In this document: positions 43,433 through 52,746 of the stretch, piece after piece
Layout of the letters: each line of letters begins with the position of its first letter
Position numbering within the stretch: position 1 is the stretch's first letter
NCBI RefSeq assembly: GCF_000162575.1
Contig: NZ_CM000776.2
Coordinates: forward strand, 996,950-1,060,949
Direction of reading: 5' to 3'
From: Helicobacter canadensis MIT 98-5491
Lineage (GTDB): Bacteria; Campylobacterota; Campylobacteria; Campylobacterales; Helicobacteraceae
Length of the DNA stretch: 64,000 nt
Position numbers and translations under genes: made by a program
Notes under the pieces: model-generated
The model's database searches: none
Told to the model about the DNA's origin: nothing
The model's input: only the letters and a program-made list of their open reading frames with translations

Positions 43433-43457
43433 AATCAAATTTAATGATTTGATTTTT
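43433..43457 (+). terminator. Terminator of the fdh operon
   Basis: Perfect 8-bp stem AATCAAAT/ATTTGATT, 6-nt loop, followed by TTT, 15 nt after the fdhD stop. It closes the locus. Confidence 0.65.
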
Positions 43458-43635
43458 GCTTAATTAGAATATTTAGTTGTAATAACATAAAAATCAAATA
43501 ATAGAGTTATTTTTATAGATATTTTTTAATAATTTAAAAAATTTTTAACAAATGGTAGTAATTTTAGAATTGTCAAGATATTCTTGGCATTTTTTAGGCA
43601 AGATTTTATGTGAAATTTTGCAAAAGGTATTTGAT

Positions 43636-44187
43636 ATGGAAAGAGTATTTGGGCGTAAAGAATGGATAAAGAATTTAAAAAGCCAGATTATGGATTTGCA
43701 GAGTGCAGGAAAAAGTGATAAAGAAATCAAAAAACAGATTCGAGGGGAATTTACTAGGTATTCTACAACGCTAGAAAAAATAATACAAATAATTTTTATA
43801 GTTTTGTTGATTGGTTTTGTTTTACTTGGAATCCATATTGGTTATACAATTTTGTTGTGGGAAGCAAATCTCTATGCTTATAATGATTCTTTGTGGTCTC
43901 CTTATGTTTCAATGCTGATTTTTGGCGTAGTGTGTGTGCTTTTGTTTATGATTTTTAGTTTTTGGTTTGGGCTTTTTATGGATTGGCTAGTGTATCATAA
44001 AATCCTAAATGATTCTTTGAATGAAAATTTTTATCTTAAGTTACTTAGAGCCTTGCTTGTTTTGGCTTGTTTGGGTTTTATTATTTTTATGGTTATGGTA
44101 TTTGTCGTAGGGTGGCAAATTTCTGAATTTTATGGAATGCCTTTGGGGAGAAGTTTATTTGAAACTTTTATGGAGATTGTTGATTAA
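43636..44187 (+). CDS. Uncharacterised membrane protein
   Basis: A 183-residue protein with an N-terminal charged helix (about 1-40, Lys/Glu/Gln rich) and three to four membrane helices (about 50-72, 88-113, 136-163). I do not recognise a family. The open frame extends up to an ATG at 43552, but that has no ribosome-binding site, while the ATG at 43636 has a modest AAAGG eight nt away. Its stop overlaps the start of the next gene (TAATG), so the two are translationally coupled; that neighbour is an RNA-binding protein, which suggests but does not prove a joint role. Confidence 0.6.
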   Translation: MERVFGRKEWIKNLKSQIMDLQSAGKSDKEIKKQIRGEFTRYSTTLEKIIQIIFIVLLIGFVLLGIHIGYTILLWEANLYAYNDSLWSPYVSMLIFGVVCVLLFMIFSFWFGLFMDWLVYHKILNDSLNENFYLKLLRALLVLACLGFIIFMVMVFVVGWQISEFYGMPLGRSLFETFMEIVD

Positions 44188-45026
44188 TGGAAATTGGTGT
44201 TGTTAGTAAGTTAAGGCTTGGTAGATTTGTAGAATTTGGAGCCTACTTACAAAATAAAGGAGAAGAGGTTTTATTGCCCAATAAATATTTACCAAAAGAT
44301 TCTAAGATAGGCGATATGATTGAAGTTTTTTTATATCACGATTCAGAGGGTAGAGTGATTGCTACAACTTTGAAGCCTAAAGCACAAAGAGGAGAAATTG
44401 TAGTCTTAGAGATAGTGGATAGGAATCATTTGGGTTGTTTTTTGGATTTGGGAATTGCTAAGGATTTGTTTATGCCTACTCAAAATCCACAAAAATTTAG
44501 CATAAATTCGCAAGTGCTAGTGTTTATCACCACAGATAAGCAAGGGCGTTTGATTGCTAAAGTAAATATCAAACCCTATTTAAAGAGCTTAAAAAATATC
44601 AATAAGCAAGAGTTAGGTATTTTCTCTAAAGTGGAAATTATCCCCTTTAGAGAAAGTAATTTGGGATATGAATGTGTCATAAATGGAGAATATCTTGGGC
44701 TTTTGTATCGAAGTGAAATTTTTGAAAAAATTAAGTTTTTTAAGAAAAGAGAAGGATTTATCAAAAAAATCTATCCTAATGGAAAATGCGATTTATCTTT
44801 AAAACCACCTTTAGCTAAGAAAGATTCTATAAGTGAAGCACAAGAAGTGCTAGAGAGGTTAAAGGAGAGTGGAGGGCATTTGAAAATGCATTATGATAGT
44901 GATCCAAAAGAGATTACAAAGATTTTTAAGATGAGTAAAAAATCATTTAAGAGAGCTTTAACTTCTCTCATAGAACAAGATAAAATTATATTTAAAGCTA
45001 AAGAGGGGATTTGGTTAAAAGTTTAA
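44187..45026 (+). CDS. CvfB-like S1-domain RNA-binding protein
   Basis: A 279-residue protein of the CvfB/YitL family: three S1-like beta-barrels in a row (about 1-63, 68-133, 140-208), beginning with L-R-L-G-R-F-V-E-F-G-A-Y-L near 8-20, and a C-terminal winged-helix domain (about 215-279) ending in a K-I-I-F-K-A-K-E-G-I-W-L motif. In Staphylococcus CvfB affects virulence gene expression through RNA; the role here is unknown. The gene is coupled to the upstream membrane protein. Confidence 0.82.
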   Translation: MEIGVVSKLRLGRFVEFGAYLQNKGEEVLLPNKYLPKDSKIGDMIEVFLYHDSEGRVIATTLKPKAQRGEIVVLEIVDRNHLGCFLDLGIAKDLFMPTQNPQKFSINSQVLVFITTDKQGRLIAKVNIKPYLKSLKNINKQELGIFSKVEIIPFRESNLGYECVINGEYLGLLYRSEIFEKIKFFKKREGFIKKIYPNGKCDLSLKPPLAKKDSISEAQEVLERLKESGGHLKMHYDSDPKEITKIFKMSKKSFKRALTSLIEQDKIIFKAKEGIWLKV

Positions 45027-45162
45027 ATATATTGAAATGGAAATTGGATAAGTTGGCTAAATAATCCCATAAAAAATAATTAAAATAAAATTTCTATCCA
45101 TTTGAGAGAAATTTTAGAGTTTTTTTGTTATCCTTTATTATAAATTAAAATAAGGAGAGGGT

Positions 45163-46272
45163 ATGAAAAAGAACATTGTGTTTTTTGAAGCAAGAGGTGG
45201 AAGCGATAAAGGACCTGATGGCTATAGAAAAGATACTATGCCTATGGTTAATGCACTCAAAGCCAAGGGTTGGAATGCGGAAGTTATTTTTTTTACTGAT
45301 GATATTTTGCGAGACCAAACAGAGCGCAACAAAATCTATGAGCATGTCAAAAATACTGCTGATGGCTATGTCTCACGCGTCAATCCAGGGAATCTCAAGG
45401 AAGAAAAATTATATTTTGATGTGTTGCGTAAGCTTTGTGATGATAGGCTTGTAGGTATGCCTCATCCTGATGCAATGATAGGCTATGGAGCCAAAGATGC
45501 ACTCACAAAACTTGCAGATACACAACTTGTGCCTAGCGATACCTATGCGTATTATGATCCAGCAGAAGCCAAACGCATTGGGGTAACGTGGAGTGATATA
45601 CATGATTTCAAAAAAACATTTCCAAAAACTCTAGCTAAGGGTGAGCGTGTCTTAAAGCAAAATCGTGGATCTACAGGCGAGGGAATTTGGCGTGTGCGTT
45701 TAGAATCTCCAAATGATTATGGCAAGGTTGATTCGCTACCGCTTGATACAAAAATAATCTGCACAGAAGCCAAAGATAACCACACAGAAGAGCGAAAATT
45801 GGGAGAATTTATGGATTTTTGTGAGCATTATTTGGTAGGCGATAATGGTATGCTTGTGGATATGACATTTTTACCGCGTATCAAAGAAGGGGAGATTAGA
45901 ATCCTTATGCTATACAAAACCCCTGTATATGTCGTACATAAAAAACCAGCTGAAGGTGGCGATGCCTTTTCTGCAACACTCTTTAGTGGAGCAAAATATC
46001 GCTATGATGAACCCAAAGATTGGCAAACGCTTATTGATTGGTTTTTAGCCCAACTTCCAGAGATTCGATCCAAGCTAGGAAATTATGATTTACCACTCAT
46101 TTGGACAGCGGATTTTATTCTTGATACAGATTCACAAGGCAAGTATAAATATGTCTTGGGTGAAATTAATTGCTCATGCGTAGGCTTTACTTCTCCAGCA
46201 GAATTTATGGAAAAAATCGCTCTTATGGTGGGTGATACTATCGTTGATATTGTAAGTAAGCAAAAAGCTTAG
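45163..46272 (+). CDS. ATP-grasp-like protein of unknown function
   Basis: A 369-residue cytoplasmic protein. The end resembles an ATP-grasp fold: K-Q-N-R-G-S-T-G-E-G-I-W (about 165-176), E-I-R-I-L-M-L-Y (about 246-253) and L-G-E-I-N-C-S-C-V-G-F (about 330-340), the last like the metal-binding Glu/Asn pair. The N-terminal A-R-G-G-S-D-K-G-P-D-G segment (10-20) may bind substrate. I believe it belongs to the family RefSeq names after C. jejuni Cj0069, but cannot verify this. Codons (CTC, GCC, CGC/CGT) differ from the AT-rich norm of its neighbours, hinting at transfer. A good AAGGAG site and the T-rich upstream region support the start. Confidence 0.65.
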   Translation: MKKNIVFFEARGGSDKGPDGYRKDTMPMVNALKAKGWNAEVIFFTDDILRDQTERNKIYEHVKNTADGYVSRVNPGNLKEEKLYFDVLRKLCDDRLVGMPHPDAMIGYGAKDALTKLADTQLVPSDTYAYYDPAEAKRIGVTWSDIHDFKKTFPKTLAKGERVLKQNRGSTGEGIWRVRLESPNDYGKVDSLPLDTKIICTEAKDNHTEERKLGEFMDFCEHYLVGDNGMLVDMTFLPRIKEGEIRILMLYKTPVYVVHKKPAEGGDAFSATLFSGAKYRYDEPKDWQTLIDWFLAQLPEIRSKLGNYDLPLIWTADFILDTDSQGKYKYVLGEINCSCVGFTSPAEFMEKIALMVGDTIVDIVSKQKA

Positions 46273-46308
46273 ATTCTAGAAATTTTGGCATTATTAGGAG
46301 AATGGGGT

Positions 46309-46344
46309 TAGATTCTAAGATAGATTGCTCTATCTTAGAATCTG
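46309..46344. terminator. Strong bidirectional hairpin between convergent genes
   Basis: A perfect 14-bp inverted repeat (GATTCTAAGATAGA / TCTATCTTAGAATC) with a TTGC loop, extendable to 15-16 pairs, sits 36 nt after the ATP-grasp-like gene and just before the cysK stop. It is the strongest hairpin seen in the window. It lacks a T-run on the plus side but is well placed to stop both transcripts. Confidence 0.75.
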
Positions 46345-46346
46345 CA

Positions 46347-47264
46347 TTATACTTCAAATAAATCCGTGCTAAGGTATCTTTCACCTGTATCGCATAAAAT
46401 CGTTACGATATTGGCATTAGGATATTTTTTAGCAATTTCTTTTGCGCCCCATAGATTTGCACCACTTGAAATCCCTACCAACACACCTTCATTTTTTGCA
46501 ATTTTTCTTGCTTCTTGTGCCGCCCATTCTGCATCAACTTGCAAAACCTCATCAATCAAACTTGTATCCAAAGTTTCAGGAATAAACCCTGCTCCAATAC
46601 CTTGAATCTTGTGAGGTCCGGGGGCGCCACCGCTAATAACAGGCGAATTTATTGGCTCAACGGCAATAATCTTTACATTGGGATTTTTTTGCTTTAAGAC
46701 AGATCCTACACCGCTTAAAGTCCCACCTGTCCCAACTGCACTCACAAATACATCAATCTTGCCATCCATTGCCTCCAAAATCTCTAGCGCGGTAGTTTTG
46801 CGATGCACTTCAGGATTTGCTTGATTTTGGAATTGCTGCAATACAAGAGAATTTGGAATCTCTTTTTGCAATTCCAAAGCGCGAGACACAGCACCTTTCA
46901 TACCTTGTGGTGCTGGAGTAAGCTCTAATTTTGCACCAAATGCACTAAGCAACTTGCGTCGCTCAATACTCATAGATTCTGGCATTGTAAGAATAAGCTT
47001 AATACCCTTAGCTGCACACACAGAGGCTAAACCTATACCTGTGTTCCCGCTTGTTGGCTCGATTAGAATTGTGTCTTCATCGATCTTACCCTCGCGTATC
47101 GCACTTTCAATCATATTAAGTGCAATCCGATCTTTAACCGATCCACTTGGGTTAAAAAACTCACACTTACCATAAATATTAGCCCCACTTTCTTTGGAAA
47201 GTGATTTGATAAACAAAAGAGGGGTATTGCCTATAGCTTCACTAATGGAATGAATGGCTTTCAT
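46347..47264 (-). CDS. cysK: Cysteine synthase (O-acetylserine sulfhydrylase)
   Basis: PLP enzyme that makes cysteine from O-acetylserine and sulfide. The 305-residue protein shows the PLP lysine in N-P-S-G-S-V-K-D-R (Lys44), T-S-G-N-T-G-I-G-L near 71 and G-T-G-G-T-L-S-G near 176. The open frame runs 60 nt upstream, but the ATG at 47264 follows AAGGAG at correct spacing and gives the family start. Together with the ATP-grasp-like gene it forms a convergent pair with less AT-rich codon choice than the surroundings. The N-terminus fits CysK better than cystathionine beta-synthase. Confidence 0.92.
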   Translation of the reverse strand: MKAIHSISEAIGNTPLLFIKSLSKESGANIYGKCEFFNPSGSVKDRIALNMIESAIREGKIDEDTILIEPTSGNTGIGLASVCAAKGIKLILTMPESMSIERRKLLSAFGAKLELTPAPQGMKGAVSRALELQKEIPNSLVLQQFQNQANPEVHRKTTALEILEAMDGKIDVFVSAVGTGGTLSGVGSVLKQKNPNVKIIAVEPINSPVISGGAPGPHKIQGIGAGFIPETLDTSLIDEVLQVDAEWAAQEARKIAKNEGVLVGISSGANLWGAKEIAKKYPNANIVTILCDTGERYLSTDLFEV

Positions 47265-47449
47265 TGAAAACTCCTTAAAATATAATAAAATAAAAAAATT
47301 AATTTTATGGTGTGATTTATACAAAAAAAATTTTTTTTTGTCAATATAGTTTTATGTTTTTAAAGTTTAGTTGTTTCAAAAGCTAACATTAGAAATAAAA
47401 AAAGAAAAGTTTAATTTTTTTTTATCTATTTTTTTAAGAAATTTTTTTG

Positions 47450-47455
47450 TATGAT
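47450..47455 (+). promoter_or_regulatory. -10 box for acnB
   Basis: TATGAT preceded by TTTTTTTG, matching the T-rich upstream plus -10 pattern of Campylobacterota housekeeping promoters. The predicted start near 47462 gives a leader of about 28 nt to the acnB ATG (47490). Confidence 0.45.
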
Positions 47456-47489
47456 TTTGGAGTATTATATAGTTTTTAAGGAGCAATCA

Positions 47490-50039
47490 ATGAGTTTTTT
47501 TATAGAGTATCAAGAGCAAGTCAAACAAAGAGCAGAGCAAAATATCCCACCACTTCCCCTAACCAAGGAGCAGGTTATTCAAGTTGTTGAATTATTAAAA
47601 AAGGGAGAAAGGCAAGATGAATTAATTGATTTATTATCCAATCGTGTTTCACCAGGTGTTGATGAAGCGGCTAAGGTTAAAGCGGAATTTTTAAATCAGA
47701 TTGTGCAAGGTGAAATTACTATTAATGGAATTTCAAAAGTCTTAGCTGTAAAATTGCTTGGAACTATGCTTGGGGGTTATAATATTGCTCCTTTAGTGGC
47801 AGCCTTAGATTCTAAAGATACAGAAGTGGCAAAAGCAGCATCAGAAGCCTTAAAGCATACTTTGCTTGTTTATGATTCTTTTAATGAAATTGCCACACTA
47901 AGCAAAAGCAATGCTTACGCTAAAGAAGTGTTAGAATCTTGGGCTAATGCAGAATGGTTTCTCTCCAAAGAGCCTTTAGCAGAAAAAATCACGGCTGTTG
48001 TTTTTAAGGTTGATGGTGAAACAAATACTGATGATCTAAGTCCTGCAAGTGATGCTTTTACGCGAAGTGATATTCCTTTGCATGCACAAGCCATGCTAAA
48101 AAGTCGCACTCAAAATGCCTTTGGTAGAATCGAAGAACTTAAGAAAAAAGGATACCCACTTGTTTATGTAGGTGATGTTGTGGGGACAGGAAGCTCTAGA
48201 AAATCAGCTTGTAACTCGCTAGTATGGCATATGGGGCGAGAAATTCCTTACATTCCAAATAAAAAGGCAGGTGGTTTAGTAATTGGTAGTGTAATTGCAC
48301 CAATTTTCTTTAACACTTGTGAAGATAGCGGTTGTTTGCCTATTGTAGCACCTGTAAGTGAGCTTAATGAAGGTGATGTTATTGAAATTTATCCTTTTAA
48401 AGGAGAAATTTGTAAAAATGGTGCAGTAGTTTCAAAATTTGATTTAAGACCTAATACACTTGCTGATGAGATTCGTGCTGGAGGTAGAATCAATCTTATT
48501 ATTGGTAGGGGATTAACCGCTAAGGCAAGAGAATTTTTAGGAATGCCAAAAGAAGAAATCTTTGCAAAACCTCAAACTCCAAAAGGAAGCGGACAAGGAT
48601 TTACGCTTGCACAAAAAATGGTAGGGAAAGCCTGTGGAGTTGAAGGTGTTTTGCCGGGGACTTATTGTGAGCCTCGAGTAAGCACTGTTGGTAGCCAAGA
48701 TACTACAGGTGCGATGACGCGAGATGAGATTAAGGAACTTGCTTCTTTGGGATTTAGTGCGGATTTTGTATTGCAGAGTTTTTGTCATACTGCAGCTTAT
48801 CCTAAACCTGCTGATGTTAAGCTTCACGCAACTTTACCACAATTTATGAGTAGCCGTGGTGGGGTAGCTTTAAGACCAGGTGATGGTGTTATTCATTCTT
48901 GGCTTAATCGTATGGTATTACCAGATAGTGTTGGGACAGGTGGGGATTCACATACGCGTTTTCCTATTGGAATTAGTTTTCCTGCGGGAAGTGGACTTGT
49001 AGCGTTTGCAGCTGTAACAGGTTCTATGCCACTTGATATGCCAGAATCAGTGCTTGTGCGATTTAGCGGCAAAATGCAACCTGGAATCACACTAAGAGAT
49101 TTGGTAAATGCGATTCCTTATTATGCAATTAAACAAGGATTATTAACTGTAGAGAAAAAAGGAAAGAAAAATATTTTTAGCGGTAAGATCTTGGAGATTG
49201 AGGGCTTACCAGATTTGAAAGTTGAACAAGCTTTTGAACTAAGTGATGCAAGTGCAGAAAGAAGTGCAGCAGCTTGCACAGTTGCTTTAAACAAAGAGCC
49301 TATTATTGAATATTTAAAATCCAATATTGCATTGATTAATGCTATGATTAAAGCCGGTTATCAAGATAGCACAACTCTAGAAAGAAGGGCGAAAAAAATG
49401 CAAGATTGGATTGATAATCCTGTGCTTTTGAAAGCTGATTCTAATGCACAATATGCTGCTGTTATTGAAATTGATCTTAATGAGATTACAGAGCCAATTT
49501 TGGCGTGTCCTAATGATCCTGATGATGTAGCAACATTAAGTGAGATTTTGAATAATCCAAATCGCCCACATAATATTGATGAAGTTTTTGTTGGAAGCTG
49601 TATGACAAATATCGGACATTATCGTGCTTTAGGGGAAGTCTTAAAGGGTGAGGGAATGGTTCCTACAACACTTTGGATCGCACCGCCAACAAAAATGGAT
49701 GCAAGAGAGCTTACTGAAGAGGGGTATTATTCAATCTTTGGGGCTGCTGGAGCAAGAATCGAGCTTCCTGGTTGTAGCTTATGTATGGGGAATCAAGCGC
49801 GTGTAAGGGATAATGCTGTGGTATTTTCAACTTCTACAAGAAACTTTGATAACCGAATGGGAAAAGATGCTAAAGTTTATTTAGGAAGTGCAGAGTTAGC
49901 GGCACTTTGTGCATTACTTGGCAGAATCCCAACAAAACAAGAATATTTGGATTTGATTCCCAAAAAGATTCAAGGAAAAGAAAATCAAATTTATCGTTAT
50001 TTGAATTTTAATCTTTTAGAAAATTGGGAATTAGATTGA
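47490..50039 (+). CDS. acnB: Aconitate hydratase B
   Basis: Converts citrate to isocitrate through cis-aconitate. The 849-residue protein has the AcnB order: N-terminal HEAT-like domain, the swivel domain ([12 protein letters not shown] near 230), then the catalytic core with the [4Fe-4S] cysteines in G-S-C-M-T-N-I-G-H and C-S-L-C-M-G-N-Q. The ATG at 47490 follows AAGGAG; the longer open frame from 47451 starts before that site and would overlap the promoter. It is a single gene with its own terminator. Confidence 0.96.
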   Translation: MSFFIEYQEQVKQRAEQNIPPLPLTKEQVIQVVELLKKGERQDELIDLLSNRVSPGVDEAAKVKAEFLNQIVQGEITINGISKVLAVKLLGTMLGGYNIAPLVAALDSKDTEVAKAASEALKHTLLVYDSFNEIATLSKSNAYAKEVLESWANAEWFLSKEPLAEKITAVVFKVDGETNTDDLSPASDAFTRSDIPLHAQAMLKSRTQNAFGRIEELKKKGYPLVYVGDVVGTGSSRKSACNSLVWHMGREIPYIPNKKAGGLVIGSVIAPIFFNTCEDSGCLPIVAPVSELNEGDVIEIYPFKGEICKNGAVVSKFDLRPNTLADEIRAGGRINLIIGRGLTAKAREFLGMPKEEIFAKPQTPKGSGQGFTLAQKMVGKACGVEGVLPGTYCEPRVSTVGSQDTTGAMTRDEIKELASLGFSADFVLQSFCHTAAYPKPADVKLHATLPQFMSSRGGVALRPGDGVIHSWLNRMVLPDSVGTGGDSHTRFPIGISFPAGSGLVAFAAVTGSMPLDMPESVLVRFSGKMQPGITLRDLVNAIPYYAIKQGLLTVEKKGKKNIFSGKILEIEGLPDLKVEQAFELSDASAERSAAACTVALNKEPIIEYLKSNIALINAMIKAGYQDSTTLERRAKKMQDWIDNPVLLKADSNAQYAAVIEIDLNEITEPILACPNDPDDVATLSEILNNPNRPHNIDEVFVGSCMTNIGHYRALGEVLKGEGMVPTTLWIAPPTKMDARELTEEGYYSIFGAAGARIELPGCSLCMGNQARVRDNAVVFSTSTRNFDNRMGKDAKVYLGSAELAALCALLGRIPTKQEYLDLIPKKIQGKENQIYRYLNFNLLENWELD

Positions 50040-50047
50040 TAAATTTT

Positions 50048-50082
50048 AGACAAGATTGCATCAAATTGCTATCTTGTCTTTA
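50048..50082 (+). terminator. Terminator after acnB
   Basis: Nine-bp perfect stem AGACAAGAT/ATCTTGTCT with a 14-nt loop, followed by TTTAAAA, starting 8 nt after the acnB stop. Confidence 0.65.
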
Positions 50083-50349
50083 AAATCATTTTAGAAAAAA
50101 TAATCTACCATTCTCAATCAAAATTTATTCTTATTTAAATGTTACAATTATTCTCAAATATTTTTAAATTTTTTATTTTTTTCTTTTTAAGAATTATTAT
50201 TTTTCTAAAATGATTTTATTGTTTCATTGGGGTTAGTCCATAAAATTTAAAGGATAATTTTTATTTTTTATTAATTTTTATTTAATGAAAAGTAGATATA
50301 ATTTTTGTGATTGTAGAAACAATCATATTTTATCTTAAAGGAGTGTTGA
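50083..50349. other. AT-rich gap before the cytochrome c peroxidase gene
   Basis: Together with the acnB terminator this is a 310-nt gap. It contains no plausible gene. It is extremely A/T-rich with T-runs, and holds the peroxidase -10 at its 3' end. A metal- or peroxide-responsive operator would be expected here, but I cannot point to a convincing Fur or PerR box. Confidence 0.4.
50297..50302 (+). promoter_or_regulatory. -10 box for the cytochrome c peroxidase gene
   Basis: A perfect TATAAT. The predicted start near 50309 leaves about 40 nt to the ATG at 50350, which has an AAAGGAG ribosome-binding site. Confidence 0.5.
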
Positions 50350-51381
50350 ATGGAGAAGTGGTTTTTATCATTATCTTCGGTATTGGTGGCTTGTAGTCTT
50401 ACTTTGAATGCTAATCCTCTGATTCAAAGTGCAAAAGATAATGGATTAGCACCTTTGCCAAAAAACCAAAAAGAGGTAGATAAGGTATTACAAGAAATGG
50501 GAGTGAAATTTAGTCCTTTTACTGAAGCTAAAGCTGAGCTTGGTAAAAAATTATATTTTGAACCACGCTTGTCTAAAAGCGGAATTATTTCTTGTAATAC
50601 TTGTCATAATTTAGGATTGGGTGGAACAGATGGAATCTCAGCAGCCGTAGGACATAGATGGACAGAAAATCCGCATCATTTAAATTCTCCAACGGTTTAT
50701 AATTCGGTTTTAAATGCTTCTCAATTTTGGGATGGGAGAGCGGGGACACTTGCTGATCAAGCAAAAGGACCAATTGAAGCAGAACCAGAAATGGCAACAC
50801 CTGCAAAACTAGCTGTTGAAAAAATCGCTTCATTGCCAGAATATGTTAATGAATTTAAAAAGATATATGGTAAGGATGGAGTAACTTTTGATAATATCGC
50901 TGATGCAATTGCAAATTTTGAGCGAACTCTCATTACTCCTTCTCGGTTTGATAAATTTTTAGAGGGTGATTCAAAAGCACTTACTAAAGCAGAGCAAGAA
51001 GGATTGCAAGTGTTTTTAGATAAAGGTTGTGCGGCTTGTCATAATGGAGTGAATCTAGGTGGAACTATGCAAGCTTTCCAAGTAGCTGGGCAATATAAAT
51101 TTGCAAATTTAGGGGATTTTAAAGGAGATTCTAATGGAATGGTTAAAACTCCTACCTTAAGAAATGTTGCTGAAACAGCACCTTATTTTCATAATGGAGC
51201 AATTTGGTCGCTTAATGATGCGATTCAAGAAATGGGGAGTGTGCAACTTGGAATTGAGATTTCTCAAGCAGAAGCAGAAAAAATTGCTACATTTTTAAGA
51301 TCGCTCACTGGAGAAAAGCCGGAGGTTATTTATCCACAGCTTCCTATTTCTACAGATAAAACTCCAAAACCAGAGCTTTAA
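50350..51381 (+). CDS. Di-heme cytochrome c peroxidase
   Basis: Periplasmic enzyme that reduces hydrogen peroxide with electrons from cytochrome c. The 343-residue protein has a signal peptide (about 1-22, ending L-N-A-N), and two c-type heme sites: C82-N-T-C85-H86 and C-A-A-C-H (bases 51028-51042). The spacing and length match bacterial CcpA/MauG-like peroxidases. It stands alone between acnB and a convergent cyclophilin gene. Confidence 0.93.
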   Translation: MEKWFLSLSSVLVACSLTLNANPLIQSAKDNGLAPLPKNQKEVDKVLQEMGVKFSPFTEAKAELGKKLYFEPRLSKSGIISCNTCHNLGLGGTDGISAAVGHRWTENPHHLNSPTVYNSVLNASQFWDGRAGTLADQAKGPIEAEPEMATPAKLAVEKIASLPEYVNEFKKIYGKDGVTFDNIADAIANFERTLITPSRFDKFLEGDSKALTKAEQEGLQVFLDKGCAACHNGVNLGGTMQAFQVAGQYKFANLGDFKGDSNGMVKTPTLRNVAETAPYFHNGAIWSLNDAIQEMGSVQLGIEISQAEAEKIATFLRSLTGEKPEVIYPQLPISTDKTPKPEL

Positions 51382-51388
51382 ATAAATC

Positions 51389-51415
51389 ACCAATAAGCTT
51401 TTTTGGCTTATTGGT
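51389..51415. terminator. Bidirectional hairpin between peroxidase and cyclophilin genes
   Basis: Ten-bp perfect stem ACCAATAAGC/GCTTATTGGT with a 7-nt T-rich loop, 8 nt after the peroxidase stop and overlapping the stop codon of the convergent cyclophilin gene (51408). Confidence 0.7.
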
Positions 51416-51887
51416 TAATTTCAATTTTTAAGATTTTGTCTCCTTGCTTAATTGAATCAAGGACTTTCAAGCTTTCTTCATCTTCTATTTGCCCAAATAC
51501 CGTGTGTTCTCCATCTAAGTGAGGCTGTGGAGCAAAACAAATAAAAAATTGACTGCCTCCTGTGTTGCGTCCAGCATGTGCCATTGAGAGAGTTCCTTTT
51601 AGGTGCTTGTGAGGATTGTTTTGCAATTCACATTTAATAGCATATCCCGGACCGCCTCTACCATCGCCATTTGGGCAACCGCCTTGTGCAACAAAACCTG
51701 CAATAACGCGATGAAAATTTAATCCATTGTAAAATCCACTTTTAGCTAAAGTAGCAAAATTGGCTGTGGTATTGGGTGCTTCATTAGGGAAAAGTTTAAC
51801 TTTTATATCACCTTTTTCTGTATGGATAATAGCGTTTTGAAGCGATTCTAATTCTTCTTTTGAAAGATTAAATTCTTTTAATTCCAT
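51408..51887 (-). CDS. Cyclophilin-type peptidyl-prolyl cis-trans isomerase
   Basis: A 159-residue cytoplasmic cyclophilin (no signal peptide). It contains [14 protein letters not shown] near 57-70 and S-Q-F-F-I-C-F near 110, the catalytic and peptide-binding segments of the PpiB group. It catalyses proline isomerisation in protein folding. Single gene on the minus strand. Confidence 0.94.
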   Translation of the reverse strand: MELKEFNLSKEELESLQNAIIHTEKGDIKVKLFPNEAPNTTANFATLAKSGFYNGLNFHRVIAGFVAQGGCPNGDGRGGPGYAIKCELQNNPHKHLKGTLSMAHAGRNTGGSQFFICFAPQPHLDGEHTVFGQIEDEESLKVLDSIKQGDKILKIEINQ

Positions 51888-51980
51888 TTTAATTCCTTGA
51901 ATTATATTTTTAATTTTAAAGGGTTTTATTGTAGTATTTTATCAATTAAAGAGAAATAATTTTGGAGTTTGTTTTTTTGC

Positions 51981-52664
51981 ATGTTTAAGATATTGTTGAG
52001 TTTATTGTGGGCATTAAGTTTGTATGCACAATCGCCAAAATGGTTAGATAGTGGATTAAAAATTGTTTCTTCCTTTGGTTTGCAAGATTATAAAGAAGGT
52101 TATGGATTGATTATCAATGAGGGATTAATTATAACAAGTGCAAGTTTGGTTTATAGGGATGCTAGAGCAAAAGATATTTTGCTTTATGACAGTCAATCGC
52201 CTAGTCATGTAGTTTCTTGCCTTAGTTATGCAGAAATTTTAGCATTAGATGCAAATTTAGATTTGGCAATTTTAAAACCACAAAAATTTACTGATATTTA
52301 TTGCAATATTCTTCCAGAGCCTAATTTAAGAGCTTTGAACTTTAAAGAAAAATCTTTTGATATTTTTAATGATTCTTATTTGAATATTTTAGATTATCAA
52401 TTAAAAGTAGAATATTTTTTTGAGCAAGAATGGTCTAATTTTGCCTCCGAGCAAACCACATTAGAAGCAATTGAAAATCTTCCTTGGGATCAAAAACAAA
52501 AAATGATAGGAATGCCTTTATTTGTTGAAAATAAATTTGTGGGAATTTTACGAAATGAGGGTGATATTTTAAAGGGGCAAGAAATTTTAAAATTTATTTG
52601 CAAAATTCATCAAACAACTTCAATTTTAGATTCTTATTTTATCTCTCAAGAATATTGCCAATAA
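51981..52664 (+). CDS. Exported trypsin-fold protein lacking the catalytic triad
   Basis: A 227-residue protein with a signal peptide (about 1-16, ending L-Y-A-Q). The body has the strand pattern of trypsin-like proteases: G-Y-G-L-I-I-N-E-G-L-I-I-T-S-A-S (40-55) mirrors G-S-G-x-I-I-...-I-T-N-A-H, but the catalytic His is Ser55; the Asp is kept (D94 in L-D-L-A-I-L), and no G-D-S-G-G motif is seen (I-G-M-P-L-F stands about where it should be). It is thus probably a non-enzymatic protein. The ATG at 51981 has no close ribosome-binding site; a TTG at 51969 is an alternative start. It lies just upstream of gyrA. Confidence 0.6.
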   Translation: MFKILLSLLWALSLYAQSPKWLDSGLKIVSSFGLQDYKEGYGLIINEGLIITSASLVYRDARAKDILLYDSQSPSHVVSCLSYAEILALDANLDLAILKPQKFTDIYCNILPEPNLRALNFKEKSFDIFNDSYLNILDYQLKVEYFFEQEWSNFASEQTTLEAIENLPWDQKQKMIGMPLFVENKFVGILRNEGDILKGQEILKFICKIHQTTSILDSYFISQEYCQ

Positions 52665-52712
52665 GCAAGCGTTCTAATGCTTCATATTAGCGGAATTAAA
52701 GTTAAATAGGGA

Positions 52713-52718
52713 TATAAT
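52713..52718 (+). promoter_or_regulatory. -10 box for gyrA
   Basis: A perfect TATAAT, predicting a start near 52725, about 22 nt before the gyrA ATG at 52747. An AAAGGG ribosome-binding site follows. Confidence 0.5.
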
Positions 52719-52746
52719 ATAAAACTTTTTAAAGCAAAGGGAATAA

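Noticed and set aside
50083-50296. Fur or PerR operator upstream of the peroxidase gene
   Set aside because: The region is so A/T-rich that partial matches to such boxes occur by chance; none was convincing.
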